Below, piece after piece: positions 50,290-58,837 of a stretch of DNA of 64,000 bases; position 1 is the first letter of the stretch, and every line of letters starts with the position of its first letter. The translations under genes and the position numbers were made by a program. Source of the stretch: Pedobacter sp. KBS0701 (GTDB lineage: Bacteria; Bacteroidota; Bacteroidia; Sphingobacteriales; Sphingobacteriaceae); assembly GCF_005938645.2 (NCBI RefSeq), contig NZ_CP042171.1, positions 1,984,001 through 2,048,000 of the forward strand. The letters are read 5' to 3'. Under the pieces are notes generated by a model. The model saw only the letters and a program-made list of their open reading frames with translations, was not told the DNA's origin and did not search any database.

Positions 50290-53200
50290 CAAGAGAGTTT
50301 AAAGGCATTTTAAAAAGTATTTTGAACGTAATGAGGTCCGTGAGTACACGCACCTCGGCTATAGCCCTTTTAAAAAGTGTTTTGAACGTGATGAGGTCTG
50401 TGGGTGCACGTACCTCGGCTAGAAAGAATATGGCCTTCAAGAATTCCAAACGCCTTAGTCTTTGTTTCCACAGACGAAAATTGAAACATTTCACGCGCCA
50501 TGGTTCGTGTCTCCACGAACCAATAACCGAGTCAAATTTTGCGTGGACACTTTTACTATCTTTTTGCGCTATTTTCTTAATGGGAATCAATTTCGTTCAT
50601 GCACAAAGTTCAACCAGAAAAGATATCGCCTTAAACGCCAATTGGCTCACCATTGCCGATGATAAAAACAAAAATGCTTTTGATGGTTTTCAGTCGGCCG
50701 GCTACAACACCTTAAACTGGAAAAATGTTAATGTTCCACATAACTGGGACCAATACGAAGGCTACCAACGCAAACTTCATGGCAATAAACATGGTTATGC
50801 CTGGTATCGAAAAACATTCAAAACCAATGAAATTAAATCCGGCAAAAGGTTCTTTTTATACTTTGAGGGCGTTGGTTCTTATGCCACGATCTGGTTAAAC
50901 GGTAAAAAGGTTGGCTACCATGCAGGCGGGCGAACAACTTTTACTTTGGATGTTACTGTTGCCATAAAATTGAATAACCACGACAATATTTTAGCTGTTC
51001 GGGCTGATCATCCCGCAAATATCCAGGATTTACCCTGGGTTGATGGCGGTTGCTCAACAGAACGCGGTTTTTCAGAAGGTTCGCAGCCCATGGGGATTTT
51101 CCGTCCGGTGCATTTAATGGTGACCAATGATATCCGTGTTGAACCATTTGGCATTCACATCTGGAACGACAATAAAATTTCAGAAAAAGCAGCAGCATTA
51201 AACCTGAGTACAAGCATTAAAAACTATAGTTTAAAACCTAAAAATGTATCTGTAATTAACCGGTTGCTTGATTCAAGCGGAAAGCAGGTTAAAGAAATTA
51301 AAAAAACACTGATTGTTTCGCCAGGTAAAGAAATCCAGATTGATCAGCAAACCGACAAAATCATTAATCCAAAACTTTGGTCTTTGGAAAATCCATATCT
51401 CTATACTTTACAAACTACCATCATCGAGAATGGAAAAATTGTTGATGAATTGAAAACACCTTATGGCATCCGCTGGATCAGCTGGCCATCCGATAGTAAT
51501 CCTATTGGCAATCAGGCCAATCAAAAACAGTTTTTATTAAACGGAAAGCCAGTTTTTATTAATGGAATAGCAGAATATGAGCATTTAATCGGGCAGAGTC
51601 ATGCTTTCAGTAACGAGCAGATCAGTTCGAGGGTGATGCAGGTTAAAGCAGCAGGTTTTAATGCCTTCCGCGATGCACATCAGCCACACAATTTATTGTA
51701 TTCTGATTATTGGGACAAGGAAGGAATTTTATGCTGGACACAAATGGCCGCTCACATCTGGTACGATACGCCCGAATTCAGGAAGAATTTTAAAACGCTT
51801 TTAACGGACTGGGTAAAGGAAAGAAGGAATAGTCCTGCGGTAGTGTTATGGGGATTGGAAAACGAAAGTACCCTGCCCGAAGATTTCGCAAAAGAATGTA
51901 CCGAACTCATCCGTAAACTGGATCCAACAGCTTCTTCACAAAGAAAAGTAACCACTTGTAATGGCGGCAAAGGAACCGATTGGGATGTGCCACAAAACTG
52001 GACGGGTACTTATGGCGGCAATCCTTTAACCTATGGCGAAGATTTGAAAAGACAGGTTTTGGTAGGCGAATATGGCGCCTGGAGAACAATAGATCTTCAC
52101 GATACTGATGCCAATGGAAAAGGGTACACGGAAAACAAAATGACCGACCTGATGGAAACAAAAGTGCGCCTGGCCGAATCGGTAAAAGATAAAACTGCTG
52201 GTCATTTTTTCTGGCTTTATAGCTCACATGATAATCCGGGAAGGGTACAGGGTGGCGAGGGTTTAAGAGATCTGGATCGGATTGGTCCTGTAAATTACAA
52301 AGGCATGTTTACCCCTTGGGAAGAACCAACAGATGTTTTTTACATGTTCAGGGCCAATTATGCACCAAAACAAACGGAGCCTATGGTATATATCGTTTCG
52401 CATACCTGGCCAAACCGCTGGACAAAACCCGGCATAAATGATAGTGTTGTGGTGTATTCTAACTGTGATGAAGTAGAACTTTTTAACGATGTAAACGGAC
52501 AATCTTTAGGCAAGAAAAAGCGCGGCCAGATTGGTACGCATTTCCAATGGAATAAGCCTGAAATTAAATACAATGTACTTTATGCGGTAGGTTATGTAAA
52601 TAGAAAAGCGGTTGTAAAAGATCAAGTAGTTTTGCAGAATTTACCTCAAAGTCCAAATTTTAACACATTAATTTCAGAGAGAAAACTTACTGCTCCCATG
52701 AAGGGTTATCATTATGTGTACCGCATCAATTGTGGAGGAGGCAATTATGCCGATGTGAACGGCAACCAATGGTCGGCCGACCGGAATTTAACTTCGGCTG
52801 ATCGTTTTGGCTCTATCTCATGGACGGCTAATTTCCCTGGGATACCCGATTTTTTTGCCAGTCAACGCCTTACTTTTCAACCTATTGGTGGCACTAAAGA
52901 CTGGAAGCTTTTTCAAACCTTCAGATACGGTAGGGATCAGTTAAAATACCACTTCCCATTACCTGATGGAGAATATCTGGTTGAACTTTATTTCATTGAG
53001 CCCTGGCTGGGAATTGGTGGTGGTTTTGATGCCAAAGCCATGCGTTTATTTGATGTGGCCTTTAATGGAAAGACGGTTATTAAAGATTTGGATATCTGGA
53101 AAGAAGCTGGCAGCAGTACATTATTGAAGAAAACTATCAAGACAACCATTAAAGGTGGCTTTTTGGATATTAATTTCCCTGAAGTGAAAGTGGGTCAGGC

Positions 53201-54035
53201 AGTGATCTCGGGCATTGCCGTAGCCAGTTTAAACCAAAATATTAAACCTGCACCAGCAAGTAATTCGCTTTTAACCAAGATCAAAAATGCCCAATTAAAC
53301 AGCTGGCTGGATATTGGAGATGAGCAATTTAAAGGAGAAAAATCAGCATTTACCGATTTGCCTTCAAATTTATATGGCGCAGAATGGCTAAAAGCCTCAC
53401 GCGAACAAGAAAGTATCGAATTTACCGCTACTGATAGTGTTGATGTCTTTGTTGCACTCAATAAAACCAGCAGCGTTCCGCAGGGATTTGAAAATACCAA
53501 AAGCACTTTGAGCAACAGTAATAATGAAACGTTTGATCTTTATCGCAAAAGACTGATCCCGAACGAAAGAATCATTTTTGATGGTAGGGTGGCAACCGTT
53601 TTTGTATTACCTATTACCCATTTACAACCTGCTTATGATTTAAAAACCACCACAAGTTACAAAGCGACTGATGGCATTTTAGCTGGTAAAGACATTACAA
53701 AAGCAGTATTGATGGACAAACAGCGCGTAATTTTTAATGCGGGTAACCAGGCTAGCCTCACCTGGAATATTTCAGTTGGCGTTGCAGATACCTATTCCCT
53801 AACCATTAAATACCACAACCCGTCTGCTCAGCCCTTGAAAGCCAAATTGGAGTTTTTATCGGCAGACGGAACCTTAATGAAAACTGAAATGGCTGAATTT
53901 GCCCCTACAAAAGAGGGGAAATGGAATTACCTGAGCACCAATACCGGAAGCATGATTAATGCCGGAAGTTACAAAGTACGCCTAACCGCAACAGAAACTA
54001 AAGGACTGGCAGTTGATGCTTTAGATGTTCAATAA
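50286..54035 (+). CDS. Glycoside hydrolase family 2 with malectin-like and DUF4982-type domains
   Basis: A 1249-codon frame. Residues 87-107 are the secretion signal (WTLLLSFCAIFLMGINFVHA), but 85 residues of repeat-encoded sequence precede it, so the true start is uncertain. Domains: GH2 sugar-binding (about 140-280), Ig-like, TIM barrel with acid/base E527 (WGLENES) and nucleophile candidate E595 (VGEYGAW), a DUF4982-type domain (IVSHTWPNRWTKPGINDSVV), a malectin-like domain (YRINCGGGNYADVNG), and further beta domains. The activity is likely beta-galactosidase or a related exo-enzyme; substrate unproven. Confidence 0.88.
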   Translation: MTREFKGILKSILNVMRSVSTRTSAIALLKSVLNVMRSVGARTSARKNMAFKNSKRLSLCFHRRKLKHFTRHGSCLHEPITESNFAWTLLLSFCAIFLMGINFVHAQSSTRKDIALNANWLTIADDKNKNAFDGFQSAGYNTLNWKNVNVPHNWDQYEGYQRKLHGNKHGYAWYRKTFKTNEIKSGKRFFLYFEGVGSYATIWLNGKKVGYHAGGRTTFTLDVTVAIKLNNHDNILAVRADHPANIQDLPWVDGGCSTERGFSEGSQPMGIFRPVHLMVTNDIRVEPFGIHIWNDNKISEKAAALNLSTSIKNYSLKPKNVSVINRLLDSSGKQVKEIKKTLIVSPGKEIQIDQQTDKIINPKLWSLENPYLYTLQTTIIENGKIVDELKTPYGIRWISWPSDSNPIGNQANQKQFLLNGKPVFINGIAEYEHLIGQSHAFSNEQISSRVMQVKAAGFNAFRDAHQPHNLLYSDYWDKEGILCWTQMAAHIWYDTPEFRKNFKTLLTDWVKERRNSPAVVLWGLENESTLPEDFAKECTELIRKLDPTASSQRKVTTCNGGKGTDWDVPQNWTGTYGGNPLTYGEDLKRQVLVGEYGAWRTIDLHDTDANGKGYTENKMTDLMETKVRLAESVKDKTAGHFFWLYSSHDNPGRVQGGEGLRDLDRIGPVNYKGMFTPWEEPTDVFYMFRANYAPKQTEPMVYIVSHTWPNRWTKPGINDSVVVYSNCDEVELFNDVNGQSLGKKKRGQIGTHFQWNKPEIKYNVLYAVGYVNRKAVVKDQVVLQNLPQSPNFNTLISERKLTAPMKGYHYVYRINCGGGNYADVNGNQWSADRNLTSADRFGSISWTANFPGIPDFFASQRLTFQPIGGTKDWKLFQTFRYGRDQLKYHFPLPDGEYLVELYFIEPWLGIGGGFDAKAMRLFDVAFNGKTVIKDLDIWKEAGSSTLLKKTIKTTIKGGFLDINFPEVKVGQAVISGIAVASLNQNIKPAPASNSLLTKIKNAQLNSWLDIGDEQFKGEKSAFTDLPSNLYGAEWLKASREQESIEFTATDSVDVFVALNKTSSVPQGFENTKSTLSNSNNETFDLYRKRLIPNERIIFDGRVATVFVLPITHLQPAYDLKTTTSYKATDGILAGKDITKAVLMDKQRVIFNAGNQASLTWNISVGVADTYSLTIKYHNPSAQPLKAKLEFLSADGTLMKTEMAEFAPTKEGKWNYLSTNTGSMINAGSYKVRLTATETKGLAVDALDVQ
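50304..50415. repeat. Two tandem hairpin repeats inside the GH2 5' end
   Basis: Two units of about 56 bases (TTTTAAAAAGTATTTTGAAC... and TTTTAAAAAGTGTTTTGAAC...), each with a GAGGTCCGTG/CACGCACCTC-type stem. They encode the peptide repeat LKSILNVMRSVSTRTSA / LKSVLNVMRSVGARTSA. Confidence 0.75.
50495..50555. repeat. Inverted repeat family 2 inside the GH2 5' end
   Basis: GTGTCTCCACG (50507) and CGTGGACAC (50542) form a stem. It matches the reverse complement of the unit at 45644-45700 (ACCAATAA and AAATTTTG shared), so it is a copy of an interspersed repeat. Confidence 0.65.
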
Positions 54036-54133
54036 GATAAGATGGTATAATATGTGGCCAAAATCTTATATTAATGATGATATTTAGCGATGCATATTTG
54101 TTTTAACCAAATTAATAAACGAGCCAACAAGTA

Positions 54134-55702
54134 ATGAAAGGTCTTCCTGTATTCGATCTTGCGATCATCTTCATTTATCTTGTTGGGATGATATTAGTTG
54201 GGGTTTATTTTTCGCGAAAAAATAAAAACTCCGAGCAATTTACAAAAGCTTCGGGCCTGATTCCCGGATGGGCGATAGGTTTATCTATTTATGCAACATT
54301 TTTAAGCAGCAATACTTTTTTGGGCGTGCCCGGTAAATCTTTTGGCGGCAACTGGAATGCATTTGTATTCAGTATTTCGATGCCTTTGGCGGCATGGGTG
54401 GCTTCTAAATATTTTGTGCCATTCTACCGCAATACCGGAGAAATATCAGCTTATACCCATTTAGAAAAACGTTTTGGGGCATGGGCAAGGGTATATGCAG
54501 TAGTATGTTTTTTATTGACACAATTGGCCAGAATGGGATCTATATTTTTCGGGATCGCACTAAGCCTGCAGGCACTTACAGGTTATTCCATGCAGATGAT
54601 TATGATCGTAATGGGTATATGTATCATTTTCTACACCGTTTTAGGAGGAATTGAAGCGGTAATATGGACAGAGGTGGTACAGGCCATTGTGAAAACCCTG
54701 GGCGCATTGCTCATTTTGTACCTGATTGTTACGAACATGCCGGGAGGTGTATCAAAGATTGTAGAGATTGGAAAATCTGCCGATAAATTTAGCCTCGGCA
54801 GTTTTAAATTCGATTTTGTCGGATCGTCGTTTTGGGTGGTTTTGCTTTATGGTTTTTTTATCAACCTGAACAATTTTGGAATGGACCAGAATTATATTCA
54901 GCGTTACCATACGGCATCATCAAGTAAAGCTGCTTCGAAATCAATATGGCTATGTGTTTGGTTATACATCCCAGCCTCATTGTTATTTTTCATTATAGGA
55001 TCTTGCTTGTACGCTTACTATGAGGTTAATCCGGAATTGGTGCAGTCGATCAAACATCAGGTAGCTATTGAGCGCTTACCTTTACATGCTTCAGCAGCAG
55101 AGGTGTTGAAAGTGCAGAATGCTTTGGTCCCATCAGATTATGGCGATAAAATAATGCCTCATTTTATGGTCACCAGGATCCCGGTAGGTTTGGTTGGACT
55201 AATTGTTTCGGCCATTTTATCTGCAGCCATGAGTACCATCAGTTCTGGTATGAACGCTTCAGCTACCGTGTTTTCGGTAGATATTTACAAAAGATATTTC
55301 AAACCCGGCATCACCGAAAAACAAAATTTATCGCTGTTACATTTGGCTACCGTAGGATTTGGATTATTGGGTATGATTGCCGGGATTGCCATGATCGGTG
55401 TAAAAAGCATTTTGGATGTTTGGTGGGAGTTATCAGGTATTTTTGCGGCTGGAATGCTGGGATTGTTTTTATTAGGCATCATCAGCAAGCAAAGCAAAAA
55501 CCATGAAGCCATCACGGCAACCATTATCGGTATTGCTGTAATTATATGGATGACATTTTCTTCACTTCTTCCTCCAGAATATGAAGTTTTTAGAAATCCT
55601 TTACATAAAAACATGATTATCGTAATCGGTACTTTAACCATTTTTTTAACAGGACTTTTCCTGACAAAAATTAAAAACAAAAAGACAAAAACAGTCCATT
55701 AA
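54134..55702 (+). CDS. Sodium:solute symporter (SSS family)
   Basis: A 522-residue membrane protein with about 13-14 hydrophobic segments. Family marks: FDLAIIFIYLVGMILVGVYF at the N terminus, SEQFTKASGLIPGWAIGLSI, FLSSNTFLGVPGKSFGGNW in the sodium-binding first repeat, and ILSAAMSTISSGMNASATVF. It probably takes up the sugar or sugar acid released by the adjacent hydrolases. It lies about 100 bases after the GH2 gene and 60 bases before the DHDPS-family gene. Confidence 0.92.
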   Translation: MKGLPVFDLAIIFIYLVGMILVGVYFSRKNKNSEQFTKASGLIPGWAIGLSIYATFLSSNTFLGVPGKSFGGNWNAFVFSISMPLAAWVASKYFVPFYRNTGEISAYTHLEKRFGAWARVYAVVCFLLTQLARMGSIFFGIALSLQALTGYSMQMIMIVMGICIIFYTVLGGIEAVIWTEVVQAIVKTLGALLILYLIVTNMPGGVSKIVEIGKSADKFSLGSFKFDFVGSSFWVVLLYGFFINLNNFGMDQNYIQRYHTASSSKAASKSIWLCVWLYIPASLLFFIIGSCLYAYYEVNPELVQSIKHQVAIERLPLHASAAEVLKVQNALVPSDYGDKIMPHFMVTRIPVGLVGLIVSAILSAAMSTISSGMNASATVFSVDIYKRYFKPGITEKQNLSLLHLATVGFGLLGMIAGIAMIGVKSILDVWWELSGIFAAGMLGLFLLGIISKQSKNHEAITATIIGIAVIIWMTFSSLLPPEYEVFRNPLHKNMIIVIGTLTIFLTGLFLTKIKNKKTKTVH

Positions 55703-55760
55703 GCTCATTCAGATCTTTTCTGGTACAAAAAACATAGCACATTTACCATATCAAACTACA

Positions 55761-56693
55761 ATGGAAAACTCACAAAAAGGGTTCATCCCGGTTATGCTCA
55801 CGCCATTTTTGAGCAATGGGAACATCGATTATCCTGCTTTAACACAACTTACGGAGATTTATTTACAGGCAGGAGCTTCAGGTTTGTTTGCCAATTGCCT
55901 GTCAAGCGAAATGTTCGAATTAAGTGATAAAGAAAGAATCCAGGCTATAAAACATGTCATCAAAGCGGCAAATGGTGCTGTACCTGTTGTCGCCACCGGA
56001 ACCTTTGGTGGTGAAATTGCCAAACAAGCCGATTTTATAAAGGAGGTAAGTGATGCAGGTGTAGAAGCTGTAATTGCCATTACCAGTTTATTGGCTAATG
56101 AGGGGGAAAGTGATGAAATATTTAACGACCGTGTGTTCGATCTGCTGCATCAAACGGATGAAATCCCAATGGGTTTTTACGAATGCCCTGTACCCTACAA
56201 AAGAGTATTAAAGCCACAGCAACTGGCCGATTTTGTTGCTACAGGAAGGGTAATTTACCATAAAGATACCAGCCTGGATCTTACTCAGATAAAAGAAAAA
56301 CTTAAACTAACCGAGGGTTATGCTTTTGGTTTGTACGATGCCTACATGGTTCATGCCGTTGATTCGCTAAAAGCAGGTGCTTCAGGGTTATCCTGCATTC
56401 AGGGCAATTATTTTCCGGAGTTAATTGTTTGGTTATGTGATCATTATAATGATGAATCGCTTAATGATGAGGTACAGGCCGTGCAACAGTTTTTGATCGA
56501 TAATATGGAGGTGATGCATCATGTTTATCCGGTAGTATCTAAATATTTTCTGCGAAAACGGGGTTTAAACATTTCTACTTTTACACGAAGAAATGTGGGG
56601 GCATTTACCACAAGCGAAGAGAAAGGAATGGAAACCTTGTTTGATGATTATACTTCATTGCGTAATAACCTGAATATTAAGGTTTTTATATAG
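55761..56693 (+). CDS. DHDPS/N-acetylneuraminate-lyase-family aldolase
   Basis: A 310-residue class I aldolase. It has GFIPVMLTPFLSNGNIDYPA, VATGTFGG, the Tyr in GFYECPVPYKR and the Schiff-base Lys in VIYHKDTSLD. The family ranges over dihydrodipicolinate, sialic-acid and 2-keto-3-deoxy sugar acid aldolases. Next to a symporter and pectin/fucose-type hydrolases, cleavage of a 2-keto-3-deoxy sugar acid is more likely than lysine biosynthesis. The missing dehydrogenase/dehydratase steps of the nearby route leave the substrate open. Confidence 0.87.
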   Translation: MENSQKGFIPVMLTPFLSNGNIDYPALTQLTEIYLQAGASGLFANCLSSEMFELSDKERIQAIKHVIKAANGAVPVVATGTFGGEIAKQADFIKEVSDAGVEAVIAITSLLANEGESDEIFNDRVFDLLHQTDEIPMGFYECPVPYKRVLKPQQLADFVATGRVIYHKDTSLDLTQIKEKLKLTEGYAFGLYDAYMVHAVDSLKAGASGLSCIQGNYFPELIVWLCDHYNDESLNDEVQAVQQFLIDNMEVMHHVYPVVSKYFLRKRGLNISTFTRRNVGAFTTSEEKGMETLFDDYTSLRNNLNIKVFI

Positions 56694-56699
56694 TGGTAC

Positions 56700-56865
56700 A
56701 GTCGTCATTTCGACCTAAGTGGAGAAATCTTTTAAATAGATCTCTCCATTTCGCTGCGCTACAGTCGAGATGACGATGAAATTCATGCTCATTCGTCATC
56801 GTGAATTTGTTTCAAAATCTATTTTGTAGGTAAGATGCTGAAATAAATTCAGCATGACGATCGCG
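56700..56865. repeat. Palindromic repeats between aldolase and AraC genes
   Basis: Units CGTCATTTCGACC...GTCGAGATGACG (56703-56775) and GCTGAAATAAATTCAGCATGACG (56834-56856), the same families as at 38.1-38.3 and 45.8 kb. They lie between convergent genes. Confidence 0.7.
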
Positions 56866-56873
56866 AAAGAAAT

Positions 56874-57770
56874 TTAATTCAAATACTTTCTTTTATAGTC
56901 CAAAGGCGTCATTCCTGTTACTTTTTTAAAGTGCCGGTAAAAATTAGATACATTATTGAAACCACAATCGAAACAGATCATTTCGGTAGGTAACTTATTT
57001 TCAATCAGGAAACGGCAGGCATGGCTCACCCTGATCTCGATCAGAAAATCATAGAAAGTCTTTTTCGTCATTAATTTAAAATAACGGCAGAAAGAAGTCA
57101 CACTTAAATTACTCAACGATGCCACTTCCTCTAAAGTAATATCCTTTTTATAATTGCTGAGGGTATAATTACAGATTTTATTGATGCGTAAAGTTTCCGA
57201 TTCGTTCGATTGATAAAAAGTATTTTTGCTGGTTACAATGGTCGAATACTCATCCGTTTCTGCCAGCGTTTTTAAGATCGAAAGTAAAATAATAATGCGG
57301 TCTAAATTCGTAGCATCAACAGCAGCCCGCATTAAATCAACCAGTTTATCTTTGGCCTTGCCTTTAATTACCATGCCACTTTTAGCTTTTTCGAACAATT
57401 TGGGGATCAGGTAAGCCTCGGGCAAAGTGAGCATATATTTGCCCAAACAATCGGGCAAGAAATGGATCACCATGGCTTCCGTTGTGAGGTCGGGATTATT
57501 CTGAAAGTACTCATCTTTACAACGCCAGGTGTGTGGCAGGTTTTCGCCTAAAAGCACCATTTCATCTGGTACAAAATTGCTGATATTGTCGCCAATAAAA
57601 CGGACACCTTCACCTTTAATTACATAATGAAGTTCGAGTTCGGGATGGTAATGCCAGATGTTTCCAAAATCGGGTTTAATGTCGTGACGGATACTAAAAG
57701 AACTTTGTAAAGTAATGGGAACTTTATGAAAATGGGGTTTCATCTCAGGGTTAAAATATTTGGTTAGCAC
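56874..57770 (-). CDS. AraC-family regulator with cupin N terminus
   Basis: A 298-residue regulator. The cupin sensor domain shows NIWHYHPELELHYVIKGEGV and DEMVLLGENLPHTWRC. The C-terminal double HTH has KDITLEEVASLSNLSVTSFC, FKLMTKKTFYDFLIEIRVSH and FNNVSNFYRHFKKVTGMTPL. It is transcribed away from the DUF3826/SusC/SusD operon and is a likely regulator of the locus. Confidence 0.9.
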   Translation of the reverse strand: MLTKYFNPEMKPHFHKVPITLQSSFSIRHDIKPDFGNIWHYHPELELHYVIKGEGVRFIGDNISNFVPDEMVLLGENLPHTWRCKDEYFQNNPDLTTEAMVIHFLPDCLGKYMLTLPEAYLIPKLFEKAKSGMVIKGKAKDKLVDLMRAAVDATNLDRIIILLSILKTLAETDEYSTIVTSKNTFYQSNESETLRINKICNYTLSNYKKDITLEEVASLSNLSVTSFCRYFKLMTKKTFYDFLIEIRVSHACRFLIENKLPTEMICFDCGFNNVSNFYRHFKKVTGMTPLDYKRKYLN

Positions 57771-58131
57771 CGCAACAATTAACTCAACTAAATTTGTGCA
57801 GCAGGTCTAAAGTTAAACAGTTAAATGATAATATCCTATATTAATTGGCTAAAAACCATTAGAAAATTGTGTTTTTCTATGTTGAGTTTTGTATAAAGAC
57901 CAATAGGCTTAACCAAATTACAAACAAACAAATTATTTTCCTATAAATTTTTTGTTTATTAATAAATTATGAGACAAGGGAAAATCACCAAAAATTCCAC
58001 TAATTTAGGCTGGGTATTTAAACATCCTCTTCATCAAAACTGTTGGTGGTGGATGGATCCCGTTTAAATTTTAATGCTTCAAAAAAGCTCAAATTCCATT
58101 AAAAATATATTCAATTTAAAATATCAAATAC
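57771..58131. promoter_or_regulatory. Divergent regulatory region between AraC gene and SusCD operon
   Basis: A very AT-rich, gene-free stretch. It should hold the promoters of both directions, but no exact TTTG/TAnnTTTG pair was found. AraC-type boxes cannot be fixed by eye. Confidence 0.4.
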
Positions 58132-58800
58132 ATGAAATTATCCCTTTTGGCCTTTATGTTAACGTTCTCCGGCATGACAGCCATTTTTGCACAAACTAAT
58201 GCCGCTGCTGATAAAGAAACCTATACCAAAATGATTACCGATCGTGCTGCTAAAATTGTGACCAATTTAGGCCTTACCGATGCCAGTAAAACAGAAAAAG
58301 TAACGGTTATTGTGCGCGATCAGTACAGCAATCTGAATGATATTTACGCGGCGCGTGATGCCAGGGTTAAAGAAATTAAAGAAAAAAACAAAGACAATAA
58401 GGTAGAACGCGATTCGGCACTGGCCAAAGATGGCCGCATTGTAGAAACAGCTTTAAACAAACTCCACAAAAAATACATCAGTAAACTTTCTGCACAACTA
58501 ACTAATGAGCAGGTAGAGCTGGTTAAAAACGGCATGACTTATAATGTATTGCCCATCACTTACAAAGCTTATCAGGAAGAAATTTTAACGCTGACCGAAG
58601 ATCAGAAAAAACAGATCCTAACCTGGTTAACCGAAGCGCGGGAGCATGCCATGGATGCAGAATCATCTGATAAAAAACATGCCTGGTTCGGTAAATACAA
58701 AGGCCGCATTAATAATTACTTATCAGCAGCAAGCTACGACCTTAAAAAGGAAGGCATAGAATGGGAGAAAAGGCGAAAGGCCAGGGCTGAAGCCAATTAA
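58132..58800 (+). CDS. DUF3826 protein
   Basis: A 222-residue secreted protein with a signal peptide (LLAFMLTFSGMTAIFAQ). The mature part is helical and charged (TKMITDRAAKIVTNLGLTDA, RDQYSNLNDIYAARDARVKE, YISKLSAQLTNEQVELVKNG) and fits DUF3826, a family of unknown function common in pectin-related utilisation loci of Bacteroidota. It precedes susC by 37 bases and is the first gene of that operon. Confidence 0.85.
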   Translation: MKLSLLAFMLTFSGMTAIFAQTNAAADKETYTKMITDRAAKIVTNLGLTDASKTEKVTVIVRDQYSNLNDIYAARDARVKEIKEKNKDNKVERDSALAKDGRIVETALNKLHKKYISKLSAQLTNEQVELVKNGMTYNVLPITYKAYQEEILTLTEDQKKQILTWLTEAREHAMDAESSDKKHAWFGKYKGRINNYLSAASYDLKKEGIEWEKRRKARAEAN

Positions 58801-58837
58801 AATCAGAAAAAAAACCAAACTAACCAAATAAACTATT

